DNA of 64,000 bases. It comes from Lewinellaceae bacterium (GTDB lineage: Bacteria; Bacteroidota; Bacteroidia; Chitinophagales; Saprospiraceae). The notes beneath the pieces are model-generated. The model did no database searches. It had not been told where the DNA came from and was given only the letters and a program-made list of their open reading frames with translations. The stretch's first letter is position 1. Every line of letters starts with the position of its first letter. This document shows positions 27,254 to 36,199 of the stretch, one piece after another. The stretch covers positions 47,903 through 111,902 of the forward strand of contig JADJFA010000043.1 in NCBI GenBank assembly GCA_016708875.1, in the 5' to 3' direction. The position numbers were made by a program, and so were the translations under genes.

Positions 27254-27322
27254 AGGTCGAACCCGCCTACGCCCTTTCGGGCTACGGCGGGTAAACAGGT
27301 GGAGATGGAATTGGTGGGTTAG
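27227..27322. repeat. Palindromic insertion flanked by a 27-bp duplication of the rnr 3' end
   Basis: The last 27 nt of rnr (27227-27253, ending GGTGGATTAG) recur at 27296-27322 with two mismatches. Between them are 42 nt carrying the palindrome ACCCGCCTACGCCC-TTTC-GGGCTACGGCGGGT (imperfect). It resembles a palindromic element that duplicated its target. Confidence 0.8.
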
Positions 27323-27386
27323 AATGTGCCCGAAAACAAGGTAGCAGTCAAGCAACATTGCCCGACTGCTACACACAAACACACAT

Positions 27387-28921
27387 TTAATCCTGGTTTC
27401 GTTGCCGCTTTTTGTGTTTGCTTTTTGGCTCTTTTATCAGGTTAAATATTAGACCACCTTGCAAGCCAATGGTATAATATTTTTGAATAAGCGGATATTG
27501 GTCGCTTGTGATCTGCTGGAAGGGTAAATTTACTTTTGCAGCCAACTGCCATCGAATATTTCTAGATAAGTTCCTGGAATAGCCATAGGAAGCCCACATG
27601 CCCAAGCCAGCATTGCGCTTGTAAACATCCGGGTACTTACTTTTGGATAACGCAACCGCCTCACCATAAGCATTGTAAAGGGTGCCGTTAAAATGGAACC
27701 ACAGATTGAGATCCATACCTCCTGCTATCTCCCATTGACTTTTTTTGTTCATCTTTTGGAAACCCATTCCGAGCGGTAGATTCAAAAATTGGTAACTGTT
27801 GTAGGCAACGTTTGAATAAATCGTGGTAGTGGTCACCTCCTTAGGGCCTGTAGTTGTGGAAATTACCTGGCCAGAAGTATTTACCGTCTGGGTCAAAACG
27901 CCCGTCACGATCTTCGTTTCTTTTTCACTGTAACGGACGAGGAACTTCTCATTCAGCCGTCTGTAGTCCAAACCACCCCGAAACAGCAGCCCTTTTTTCG
28001 TTGCATAAGTATATTGGAGGCTGACAGAAAACGCTTCCAAAGTCTTTTCACTGGCTTTTCGGTTGGCCAACAAATCGTCATTGGTTTCTACTCGATCATT
28101 GGGCTGCAAAACCTTCAGTGGCAACACCGGTCCCGTGTGTATTGACAGGGTTTGTTTGCTCGCTTTCCGTTTATGTGGCTTGGTTCGGCCCATTTTTTTG
28201 GCCTTGGTTTTAGACTTTGCATCTGATGAGTTTGTCTTCTTTTTCTTTCCCAAACCTTTGACTGAGGTTTCTTTGGGTGTCGGCTGGTTTCCGCATCGAA
28301 TGCGATATTCACCGTTGAATCAGGTTTTTGGTCCGGTAGAGGTCAAATTTTGATTGCCCTCTACCGGGGTTGCATCCAGGGCCTGTAAAAGATTAGTTGG
28401 GGGTTCAATGGTCGGATTCTTTGTGGTTGATGGTGGCGCTTGAATGCTTGCTCCGGTTTGTCGCTTCATCTGAAGATTGCTGTTCAGACCGGTTCTCATC
28501 CTTGTATTCATTCAATAATACCTGATCCTGAGCAGTTTGCGATTTGTAATTTGCAATTTTAGAAAAGTCCTTTTGTCTCAAAATTTTGGTCTCAGTATGC
28601 GTAATCCTAGAAGTTTCAGTAGCAATGCTGGGTTTCGATGCCGTGCTATTTTTTTCTGGCGAATTTGCCTACTGGGTCAGGCGCCAATTCAGTTAGGCCT
28701 GTATTACTCCCCTGCATGGTATCATTAGGCGAGAATTTCATCCACAGGAAAACCATCAGCAAGCCAATGCCAAGTCCCCAGAAAAAGAACAGGAATGGGC
28801 GCCGCTTCCGCTTCTTTTTGAGATGCGGCTCTATGTTTTCCCAGACCTCATCGGTGTTCACTTCCGGTCGGTAGCTCTCGAACTCGGACTGGGCTTGTTT
28901 TTCAAAATTATCAATATTCAT
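27387..28921 (-). CDS. TM-anchored protein with C-terminal outer-membrane beta-barrel-like domain, multiply frameshifted
   Basis: N-terminal part (MNIDNFEKQAQSEFESYRP, EVWENIEPHLKKKRKRR) is cytoplasmic and charged, followed by one TM helix (FLFFFWGLGIGLLMVFLW). A long Ser/Thr/Lys-rich linker follows, then an alternating-hydrophobic domain (about 27387-28110: LSIHTGPVLPLKVL, LGMGFQKMNKKSQWEIAGG, ITSDQYPLIQKYYTIGLQGG) typical of beta-barrel proteins. Frame breaks fall at about 28650 (A7), 28410, 28320 (A5) and 28245. Its start overlaps the sigma gene stop by 11 nt, so the two are coupled. By position it could be the anti-sigma or sensor partner; that is inference. Confidence 0.65.
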
Positions 28922-29459
28922 GGCTTAAGATTTCTTTCGCGTTGAGGTTGTTTTGCAAGCTGGCTCGAGCTCGGGTCAACAAGGTGCGGGCATTACTCTC
29001 CTTGATATGCAGCATTTCGCTGATCTCTGCATGCGAATAGCCATCAATGACAAACAAGTTGAACACCAAGCGTTGGTTTTCAGGAAGTCTGTTCAGTGAT
29101 CGAAGTATTTCTTCGACGCCCAATTGGTTAAAAATTTCAGGTGCCAGACTGTTGTTAATTACCTGATGATCAATGCATTCAAGAGGGATTTTCTTTTTCC
29201 TGAATTTTTCCAGACACACGTTGACCGCAATTCGTTTACACCAACCCATAAAGGGTTTTTCTTCAGGTTGACAATCTTCAATATGGTTAAAAATCAAAAT
29301 CAAGGCTTCCTGCATCAAATCCTGAGCAGCTGCATGAACACCCTCGTAACGACGGCAAACCGACAAAAGAAAGGGCGCCAGCAGATCTACCATCTGCCGT
29401 TGCGCCTTTCTTTCGTAGGCTCTGCAACCCTTCAACAAGATTATAAAGTCAGATTGCAT
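28911..29459 (-). CDS. ECF-type RNA polymerase sigma factor
   Basis: 182 residues with sigma region 2 (DLLAPFLLSVCRRYEGVHAA, AQDLMQEALILIFNHI, FMGWCKRIAVNVCLEKFRKKK) and region 4 (RSLNRLPENQRLVFNLFVID, YSHAEISEMLHIKESNARTLL). The ATG at 29459 overlaps the upstream gene's stop as TGATG, and the downstream gene begins before this one ends, so all three are translationally coupled. It should direct RNA polymerase to a small regulon in answer to an envelope or growth signal. Targets cannot be seen. Confidence 0.92.
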   Translation of the reverse strand: MQSDFIILLKGCRAYERKAQRQMVDLLAPFLLSVCRRYEGVHAAAQDLMQEALILIFNHIEDCQPEEKPFMGWCKRIAVNVCLEKFRKKKIPLECIDHQVINNSLAPEIFNQLGVEEILRSLNRLPENQRLVFNLFVIDGYSHAEISEMLHIKESNARTLLTRARASLQNNLNAKEILSHEY

Positions 29460-31203
29460 CACAGTTCTTTTTTGACATTGAAATTGCCCGTGACGGCTTG
29501 TGGTTGTCCAAAAATATCATACGCGGTACCGCTAATAGTGCCTGTAATAAAATTACCGTCGTCTGCCGTGATCGTCACCGAAATGTCGGGACTTGCAGCA
29601 TCAAGCACGGGATAATTGGGCGCTTCTGGCTTGTCGTTCAAATCGAACAGCGCGTTCGCATTGTATTGCCCAACACCTTGATAGACCCTGAGGTCCAGGA
29701 CAAAGCTACCCCCAACGGTCAAGGCCTCTAAAACCATCCAGTTGGTTGTGACGTTGTCTTTTTTGAAAAATCGGGTTGGCGCAGCAGAATAAGTCGTCGA
29801 ACCTACCGTCATGTGGAAATAGTCTTGCGGGGCTTCACAAGCGGTCAAAACACCAGCAGGATTTCCGTGGAATCGCTAAAACCCTGTACAGGTGTTGACT
29901 TGAAATTGGTCAAATCATAGCCCGTAATCAACAATTCAGGGAATTCAATGCAGTGCAAAGCCAGGTAAAAGTCAAAAACACCGGGCGAATTGAGCGGGAA
30001 CAGGCGGATTTTTCCGGGGTATTGTATCGCAATCTGGCCAAGCGGCACCGGCAAGCCCCCGCAATCTACCAATTGACCGGCTACGTGGATAAAATATTCC
30101 TCCAGAGTATTCGGCAGGTAAACGTCTCCAAGGTCAAAGTCCTGAGCGTATGGGCCAATTTCAGCGGTGTAAATGATGTTGCCACAAAGGTCCTCAATGG
30201 TAATTTTTAAAGCGGCGCCTTTTGGTACAGAACCACAGAAAAAGCCATTAATATCGGTGTAACCCCAGTAAATGAAATTGTCAGTCAAATCCTCCACAAT
30301 CACTTTTGTGTAATATGCCGGAGTGGAGTCGCTTTGGAATATTGTTCCCGACAGGCAAATTGGCTCAAGCGGTATGTCACAGTTCCAGTAGCCAGTTGTG
30401 GTCACTGAACAATGGTAATATCCGCCACCCGTTTTCTGGCAAGTTCCTTTGAGCAACCAGCGTTCCTCTTCCAGATCAAAATACCATAGTGGGATTTCAG
30501 TAGGTGCTTCCGGGCCCAATTCTGGTGGAATTGGAACATCCAAATCCACGGTTTCGTTGGCTTTAATCCTCAATTCCTGACCGCTGGAGCTTTCCAACTC
30601 AAGCGCAACCATTCCGAAAGTAGCCAGCACTTTTTCATTGCCTTCGTCGTCTTTTGCCATTAAAGCGCCGGGCATGACCCCTCCCAGCGCTTCGTCCGTT
30701 GGGTCGAGCCATTTGGAATAGACATTCACTTCGCCTGAATAAACCGATCCGTCAGGCCTAAGTAAAGTATTGGGTTTTATGGTGATTTTCAAACCATTGG
30801 GCCATTGGATTTCGCCTCCGGCGCTTGCTAAAACTTTTTGCGGAGCACCTTTTTCCTGCAGTGTTATCTGCGCATAGTTTTGCCCATCTGCGCTGTTTCC
30901 CGCCATGGATGCGCCCAGAAAATATCCTGCTTTCTCCACCGAGAGGAGGGCTGCGTTTTTAGGAGCTTCTACGTTGTTAAAAACGAACAGCCCCTTTTCA
31001 TTCGTACTAGTAGTTGTATTGTAAACCCGTACGGTAGCACCAGAAACTGGTACACCGTCATTATCAATTACTTTCCCTTTAAAAGAACTGACCACCAATA
31101 TAATTGGGTCATCTTCCTCAATGATTACTTTGTTGATGAGTTCGTCGCGCCGGCAACCCAATAGGAGTATTCCGAACAGTAGCAGAAATTGTAGTTTTTG
31201 CAT
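29459..31203 (-). CDS. Lipoprotein with carboxypeptidase-regulatory-like domain, frameshifted
   Basis: ATG 31203 begins a lipoprotein signal (MQKLQFLLLFGILLLGC, Cys17). An early carboxypeptidase-regulatory-like beta-sandwich follows (FKGKVIDNDGVPVSGATVRV, NEKGLFVFNNVEAP), then beta-rich domains with repeated related segments (LSGTIFQSDSTPAYYTKVIVE, FIHVAGQLVDCGGLPVPLGQ). Near 29845 a T4 run shifts the frame: EILLVF stops, whereas one T fewer reads EILLVLTACEAPQDYFHMTV and continues to 29459. Joined length is about 581 residues. First gene of the operon with the ECF sigma factor; a surface or periplasmic binding role is inferred. Confidence 0.78.
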
Positions 31204-31413
31204 GGTAAGTGTTTTTATGCGTTGAATTCGCGGCGCCGTTTTACAGTAAGATGGGTATAGGGCACGAAATGCTACACGGTAGTTGTTTTTAAGGATAAAA
31301 AATTCAAAAGAAGTGGGCATAAAATAAAAAAGGCCACCCAAAGGCAGCCTCTGAAAATATCCAATAAACAATGTCCAATGTCCAAAAAACCTCCTTCGGC
31401 AAGCCTACGGCGG

Positions 31414-31740
31414 TTAAACCGCAAAACTCTCCCCACACCCACAAGTCCTCGTCGCATTCGGGTTATTGAACGAAAACCCTTTGCCATCCAGCCCGCCTGA
31501 AAACTCAAGCGTTGTGTTGAACAAGTAAAGGAAGCTCTTGAGATCTGTCACGACTTTAATGCCGTTGTTCTCAAAAACCTGATCGTTGGGCTTTGATTCA
31601 TTGTCGAAGTCCAATTTGTACGACAAGCCGGAGCAGCCCCCCGAGGTGACACTGACCCGGACGAAGTAGTCGTCAGCCATCTTGGAGGATTGGCGGACTT
31701 CCTGGATTTTTTGCTTGGCGCTGTCTGCTACGAAAATCAT
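31414..31740 (-). CDS. iscA: A-type iron-sulfur carrier IscA/HesB
   Basis: 108 residues with the three Fe-S binding cysteines: Cys36 in SGGCSGLSY and Cys100/Cys102 in TCGCGESF. It accepts clusters from IscU and passes them to target apoproteins. It follows iscU and iscS on the same strand, in the order iscS, iscU, iscA. Confidence 0.95.
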   Translation of the reverse strand: MIFVADSAKQKIQEVRQSSKMADDYFVRVSVTSGGCSGLSYKLDFDNESKPNDQVFENNGIKVVTDLKSFLYLFNTTLEFSGGLDGKGFSFNNPNATRTCGCGESFAV

Positions 31741-31752
31741 TTTCTACTATAA

Positions 31753-31798
31753 TGTCGCCCCGATGGGGGCTATAAACGGTGTCGCCCCGAAGAGGCTT
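31753..31798. repeat. GTCGCCCCGA direct repeat between iscU and iscA
   Basis: TGTCGCCCCGA occurs at 31753 and 31780. The first copy forms a GCCCC-GAT-GGGGGC hairpin. Confidence 0.55.
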
Positions 31799-31829
31799 TT
31801 GTTTCAATCTTTGAACTTTCAATAAACGG

Positions 31830-32249
31830 TTATGCAACCGCTTCAGCCATTGCTACAGGAGCTGTAATGCCGTTTTTCTGTTGGTAGTCAGCAATAGCGG
31901 CCTTGATAGCGTCTTCTGCGAGCACGGAACAGTGGATTTTCACGGGCGGAAGTGCGAGTTCTTCCACAATGTCCATGTTGTCAATACGCATGGCGTCGTC
32001 CAGGCTTTTGCCTTTGAGCCATTCGGTGGCAAGGGAAGAGGAAGCAATGGCCGAGCCGCAACCGAAGGTTTTGAATTTCGCGTCGCTTATAAGGCCAGTG
32101 GCGTCGTCTACTTCGATTTGGAGGCGCATCACGTCGCCGCATTCCGGTGCGCCCACGAGGCCAGTGCCTACATTTTTAGCGTCTTTATTGAGCGTGCCTA
32201 CGTTGCGTGGGCTTTTGAAGTGGTCGAGAACTTTTTCTGAATATGCCAT
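31830..32249 (-). CDS. iscU: Fe-S cluster scaffold IscU
   Basis: 139 residues with the scaffold cysteines Cys37 (GAPECGDV), Cys64 (FGCGSAIASSS) and Cys107 (KIHCSVLAEDAI), and Asp39. Clusters are built here from IscS-derived sulfur. The usual chaperone-binding LPPVK motif is present as LALPPVKIHC, although no hscA/hscB is in the window. Confidence 0.97.
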   Translation of the reverse strand: MAYSEKVLDHFKSPRNVGTLNKDAKNVGTGLVGAPECGDVMRLQIEVDDATGLISDAKFKTFGCGSAIASSSLATEWLKGKSLDDAMRIDNMDIVEELALPPVKIHCSVLAEDAIKAAIADYQQKNGITAPVAMAEAVA

Positions 32250-32258
32250 AATGATGAG

Positions 32259-32300
32259 TTGGTGATTGGTTTATCGGTGATTAGTGATTGGTTTATCAGT
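32259..32300. repeat. GGTGATTGGTTTAT words
   Basis: TTGGTGATTGGTTTATC, then a shorter second and third copy, in the iscS-iscU spacer. Same family as 52228-52325 and the in-gene copies in fadH. Confidence 0.65.
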
Positions 32301-32469
32301 AGGCAGGGTTTACTGGGGCGGAGGACCTGCTGACTTCTTTTTAAAAATCGAATAATAAAGCCCTTTTATCCCGTAGTAAATACGGTAAATAAGTTGGGTG
32401 AACGAATCTGGAGGACTTTGAATGGGCATAATGATTGACCTTTTTGGCACAATGACTAAAATGACGGGT

Positions 32470-33690
32470 TCAATGTGCGCTCCATTCAATTTTTGTCAAA
32501 TCTACCCCTTCCTGGTACATTTCCCAGATAGGACTGAGATCACGCATGTGGTTCACGCCGTTGCGAACAAGTTCGATGGCTTGATCCACTTCTTCTTTTG
32601 TGGTGAAACGCCCCAGCGAAAAACGAATGCTCGAGTGTGCTAAGTCGTCGCCCAAGCCCATGCCCACCAATACATACGAAGGTTCCAGCGATGCCGAAGT
32701 ACAAGCAGAGCCTGAGGATACGGCAATATTTTGGTTGAAGGTCATCATAAGACCCTCACCTTCAACGTGTTTGAAAGAAATATTTGTCACGTGCGGCATT
32801 CTGCTCTGTTCGTTGCCGTTCACTTTCGTTTCTTCCATTTTTGTCAATTCGGTCTGCAAATGGTCGCGAAGTTGGCTCAAACGGGCGGCATCTTGCTGCA
32901 TTTCTTCACGCGCTATTTCGGCTGCTTTGCCAAATCCCACGATACCCGGAACGTTCAATGTGCCTGAACGCATTCCGCGCTCGTGGCCACCGCCGTCTAT
33001 TTGGGCAGTCACTTTTACACGGGGATTTTTGCGGCTCACATAGAGCGCGCCTACACCTTTTGGGCCGTACATTTTGTGTGCCGTGAAAGACATCAGGTGT
33101 ATGCCCACCTCGCGCGGATGGGTTGGTATTTTACCCACAGCCTGCGTTGCGTCAGAGTGGAAAAGCACCCCGTGTTTTTCGCAGATCATGGCGATTTCGC
33201 GCATCGGTTGGATCACGCCCGTCTCGTTGTTGGCCCACATTAAGGATACCAAGATTGTGCTGGGCTTGATGGCCGCTTCCAATTCGGCCAAATCAATCAG
33301 GCCGTCTTCTTTGACTTTCAGGTAAGTGACTTCCGCACCCGCCTTTTCCAAATGGCCACAAGTGTCAAGAATTGCCTTGTGCTCCGTTTCCGCTGTGATA
33401 ATGTGGTTGCCTTTTTTGGCATACATTTCAAACACGCCTTTTAGGGCAAGGTTATTGCTTTCTGTTGCACCCGAAGTAAAGATAACTTCTTTATCCTCAA
33501 CGTCTAAAAGTTTGGCTATCTGCTCTCTCGCATAGTCTACAGCATCTTCTGCTTCCCAGCCAAACTGGTGACTTCTGCTGGCTGCGTTGCCGTGTTTTTC
33601 GTAAAAATAGGGAATCATTGCATCCACCACCCGAGGGTCGCAAGGTGTGGTAGCGTTGTTGTCAAGGTATATCAGTCTGCGCTGGTTCAT
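32470..33690 (-). CDS. iscS: Cysteine desulfurase IscS
   Basis: 406 residues, class V PLP enzyme: His104 (TETEHKAIL), PLP lysine Lys206 in SFTAHKMYGPKG, and the flexible active-site loop Cys330 in SSGSACTSASLEPS (IscS-type long loop). It removes sulfur from cysteine for Fe-S clusters and other thiolation. First gene of iscS-iscU-iscA. There is no iscR beside it. Confidence 0.97.
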   Translation of the reverse strand: MNQRRLIYLDNNATTPCDPRVVDAMIPYFYEKHGNAASRSHQFGWEAEDAVDYAREQIAKLLDVEDKEVIFTSGATESNNLALKGVFEMYAKKGNHIITAETEHKAILDTCGHLEKAGAEVTYLKVKEDGLIDLAELEAAIKPSTILVSLMWANNETGVIQPMREIAMICEKHGVLFHSDATQAVGKIPTHPREVGIHLMSFTAHKMYGPKGVGALYVSRKNPRVKVTAQIDGGGHERGMRSGTLNVPGIVGFGKAAEIAREEMQQDAARLSQLRDHLQTELTKMEETKVNGNEQSRMPHVTNISFKHVEGEGLMMTFNQNIAVSSGSACTSASLEPSYVLVGMGLGDDLAHSSIRFSLGRFTTKEEVDQAIELVRNGVNHMRDLSPIWEMYQEGVDLTKIEWSAH

Positions 33691-33780
33691 TTCTTATTTA
33701 GATTGATTCGCAAAGGTAAACAGGCTTCTTGAAAAATGGTTTTTCTTTTCTTGACGAATTCTAAGGAGTGGCGTTGTCTG

Positions 33781-33815
33781 AAAACCTCGTAGGTTTCTAA
33801 AAACCTACGAGGTTT
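33781..33815. repeat. AACCTCGTAGG palindrome, copy 1
   Basis: AACCTCGTAGGTTTCT and AAAACCTACGAGGTTT form a 13-bp stem. Four related copies exist in the window (also 40481, 43387 disrupted, 56812). Confidence 0.85.
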
Positions 33816-33858
33816 AGCCTTGGAGTGAAAAATGATGCCTGTCCGCTTAGGGAATCTT

Positions 33859-33866
33859 TACTTTTG
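33859..33866 (+). promoter_or_regulatory. -7 box of the mutase gene
   Basis: TACTTTTG fits TAnnTTTG, 20 nt before the ATG at 33887. Confidence 0.45.
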
Positions 33867-33886
33867 CACCGAATCTACATGACGCA

Positions 33887-35047
33887 ATGACGAACAACGA
33901 TCTCTTCTCCGAATTCCCTCCCGTAAGCAAAACCGATTGGCTGCGCCAAATCGCCAAAGACTTGAAAGACAAGCCTTTGGAAGATTTGAATTGGCAATTA
34001 CCCAAGGGTCTGGTGGTGTCGCCATTCGTCCATGCGGATGATTTTGAAACGCCATTGACACCCCTATTGGACCAGCCTAATACATGGGAAATTTGTGAGG
34101 ATATTGTGGTGTCGGACCCGGTTGGCGCCAATCGCCAGGCTCTTGAAGCTTTGGAAGGTGGTGCGGAAGGACTTTGCTTCTGGCTTGAAAAGCCGCTCGA
34201 AGCAGCAGATTTTGGGCAATTGCTGGACGGTATTCACCTCGATTTTATCGGGCTTCATTTTTCAGGCCAGGCAATATTGGAAAATCCCGGAATGGTACTC
34301 GGGCATCTGGAAAATCTGGCCCGACAACGCGGCCTTTCAAGCACTCAATTGCGTGGCTCCCTGGCCTACGATCCAGTGCCGATTTCAAAAATAGTGGACT
34401 GGCGCTATCTGGCTGATCTGCTGGAATATGCGCGGGAGAAGTTCCCGCAGTTTAAGATAATACAGGTTAGTATCCCGGAACGCTGTTCCGGGGCGGACTC
34501 AGCACATGAAGCAATTTCCCCGGAACTGAGTTCCGGGGTACAGCTCCGCAACGCCAACATATACCTCCAAAAACTTTCCGAACGCGGCATCCCCGTGCAA
34601 GATATTGCCAATGCCATGCAGTTTTCCGTGCTCGTGGGCAAAAGTTACTTTTTGGAAATTGCTCGCTTACGTGCGCTCAAACTCCTGTGGTTCAATGTGT
34701 TGAAGGCGTGGAATGCTCCCTTACAGTCACCCACTATTGTGGCGCATTTTCAGCCAGAAGCGTACTCGACCGATCTGTATACCAATATGATACGAGCCAC
34801 CACGATGGCTATGTCTGCCGTACTAGGTGGCACCTCCCGACTTACGGTATTGCCTTATGATGCCGGGCGTGAAACGCAGGCTGCTTATCCTCAGGCATTT
34901 AGCCGCCGCATTGCGCGGAATGTGCAGCATTTGATGAAAATGGAAAGTGCCCTGGATGAAGTGGCAGACCCAGCGGCGGGGAGTTATTACATCGAAACTT
35001 TAACTAGGCAATTGGCAGAGAGGGCTTGGGAGGAGTTTCAAGGCTGA
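33887..35047 (+). CDS. Methylmalonyl-CoA mutase small-subunit-like protein, shortened
   Basis: 386 residues from the TIM-barrel part of the mutase (FPPVSKTDWLRQIAKDL, GLHFSGQAILENP, FSVLVGKSYFLEIARLRALKLLW, YSTDLYTNMIRATTMAMSAV, RRIARNVQHLMKMES, DPAAGSYYIETLTRQLAERAW). No B12 domain, as in small subunits. It ends soon after WEEFQG, earlier than expected, next to a terminator-like hairpin, and no large-subunit gene follows. The segment where the family has an HNAGA-type motif is replaced by SIPERCSGADSAHEAISPE-type sequence encoded by two CCGGAAC palindromes. In partners the small subunit is structural. This copy may be non-functional or divergent. Confidence 0.8.
   Translation: MTNNDLFSEFPPVSKTDWLRQIAKDLKDKPLEDLNWQLPKGLVVSPFVHADDFETPLTPLLDQPNTWEICEDIVVSDPVGANRQALEALEGGAEGLCFWLEKPLEAADFGQLLDGIHLDFIGLHFSGQAILENPGMVLGHLENLARQRGLSSTQLRGSLAYDPVPISKIVDWRYLADLLEYAREKFPQFKIIQVSIPERCSGADSAHEAISPELSSGVQLRNANIYLQKLSERGIPVQDIANAMQFSVLVGKSYFLEIARLRALKLLWFNVLKAWNAPLQSPTIVAHFQPEAYSTDLYTNMIRATTMAMSAVLGGTSRLTVLPYDAGRETQAAYPQAFSRRIARNVQHLMKMESALDEVADPAAGSYYIETLTRQLAERAWEEFQG
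34474..34538. repeat. Two CCGGAAC palindromes inside the mutase gene
   Basis: CCCGGAACGCTGTTCCGGGG (34474-34493) and CCCCGGAACTGAGTTCCGGG (from 34518) flank 24 nt. The reading frame stays open through both. CCGGAAC/GTTCCGG also forms the core of the 906-1091 element. Confidence 0.8.
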
Positions 35048-35060
35048 GGTGATATTAAAA

Positions 35061-35088
35061 AGCCCATATCGCGTTCGCGGTACGGGCT
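35061..35088. terminator. Hairpin between convergent genes
   Basis: AGCCC-TATCGCG-TTCG-CGGTA-GGGCT imperfect stem flanked by an A run on the left, so it may end the minus-strand cupin operon as well as the mutase transcript. Confidence 0.55.
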
Positions 35089-35154
35089 GCAAAGTGATAT
35101 AAATCACCATTCCTATTATTGTTACGGTATTCAGATCAATCAAAGGATCCCGCA

Positions 35155-35619
35155 CTAGAGTGTGTACACTTCAAAAGCAGCAATCGCCAGCCCCAGCGCA
35201 ACTGTGAGCAATACAAATCGCAGATGATTCGCCATCGTCCACCGCTTCACTAAGCGCTGCAGTTTTGCGGCTTCGTACTCCTGAGATTCAAAGTATTTAT
35301 TCATGGGCACGAAGTAACCGATGCTCCAAATACTGCTGGCGAAATTGACCCCGAATGCCAATTTGGAATACAAACTTGCTTGGCTTTCATACCCCCAAAG
35401 CAAAATCATGGCGACCAATGAAAACAGAAAACAAGTCAGGTGCATCCAACCAAAAAAAGTGCGAATATGACCTTTCCGAAAAAAGGCCTTGTTGCGCTGC
35501 ATGTCATCTATTTCCCCGCTGTTCCAGTTAGGGATGATGGCTATTTTGTCAAAAATATGACCACCCAAGTGGATGGTGAAGAGCAGAACCGTAGCCCAAA
35601 GAGTTATTTTCGTAAACAT
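35155..35619 (-). CDS. Four-TM membrane protein, DUF1772-like
   Basis: 154 residues from ATG 35619 with four predicted TM helices (ITLWATVLLFTIHLGGHIF, GWMHLTCFLFSLVAMILLW, LAFGVNFASSIWSIGYF, LRFVLLTVALGLAIAAFEV). The layout and NxFF-type loop resemble DUF1772/anthrone-oxygenase-like proteins, but the match is not certain. It lies downstream of the cupin and cytochrome genes and is probably the last gene of that operon, under the shared operator at 37.2 kb. Confidence 0.65.
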   Translation of the reverse strand: MFTKITLWATVLLFTIHLGGHIFDKIAIIPNWNSGEIDDMQRNKAFFRKGHIRTFFGWMHLTCFLFSLVAMILLWGYESQASLYSKLAFGVNFASSIWSIGYFVPMNKYFESQEYEAAKLQRLVKRWTMANHLRFVLLTVALGLAIAAFEVYTL

Positions 35620-35662
35620 GGTTGTGGGTTGAATAGTAATGGAATGAGGCCCGCATGGCATT

Positions 35663-36199
35663 TCAAAGCGGCTGCGGTGCATCCTTAAACTTACCGTACT
35701 TGCCCGTTAGTTTGCCAATAAAATAGGCAAAAGGCATGATCACTTTTTTGACAAAACCCGGCATATCAGGCACATCGTACTCGCTGCGGTAACGGCAAGT
35801 GAGGTACGCCCCGTCAAACATTTCCGGGCGCTTGTCCGTGCCCTCATTGAGTGCATCATAAAGGGTAGAGAGGAAAAACACCACGTTTTCTGCCGGATCA
35901 ATCCAGCCCGTGATATGCAGTTCCTCCTCACCAGCATTCCAGAAGCGGTGCGGTACGCCGCGTTTGAAAGTCACGCTATCGCCGACTCCCCCGAATTGCT
36001 CTGCTTCGCCAAAGATTTGGTAGCCTATTTTGCCTTTCACAACGGTTACGCCTTCGTCCTGACGCAGATGCGTGTGAAAACCTGGGCCTGCCATCGGTGC
36101 GCAGAAGCCTTCAAGAAGCAGTTTGTTGCCCTCCATGCGGAGAAAGGTGATTTTTTCGCCGTATTTTGTTTCAATGGAGAAAGGAAGTTGGTGTTCCAT
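35663..36199 (-). CDS. Cupin-domain protein, possibly fused to the cytochrome
   Basis: From Met at 36199: 178 residues with a cupin core (MAGPGFHTHLRQDEGVTVVKG, GDSVTFKRGVPHRFWNAG), including His/His/Glu metal ligands in HTHxxxxE and a later His. The C-terminal extension (FDGAYLTCRYRSEYDVPDMP) is shared in style with the second cupin at 38495. No stop separates it from the upstream cytochrome c domain in this frame, so it may be translated as a cytochrome-cupin fusion; a nearby TAA in the next frame suggests instead that an A-run indel removed the cytochrome stop. Confidence 0.75.
   Translation of the reverse strand: MEHQLPFSIETKYGEKITFLRMEGNKLLLEGFCAPMAGPGFHTHLRQDEGVTVVKGKIGYQIFGEAEQFGGVGDSVTFKRGVPHRFWNAGEEELHITGWIDPAENVVFFLSTLYDALNEGTDKRPEMFDGAYLTCRYRSEYDVPDMPGFVKKVIMPFAYFIGKLTGKYGKFKDAPQPL

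Noticed and set aside
33887..35047. Full methylmalonyl-CoA mutase operon
   Set aside because: Only a small-subunit-like gene is present; no large subunit, B12 domain, epimerase or chaperone gene lies beside it.
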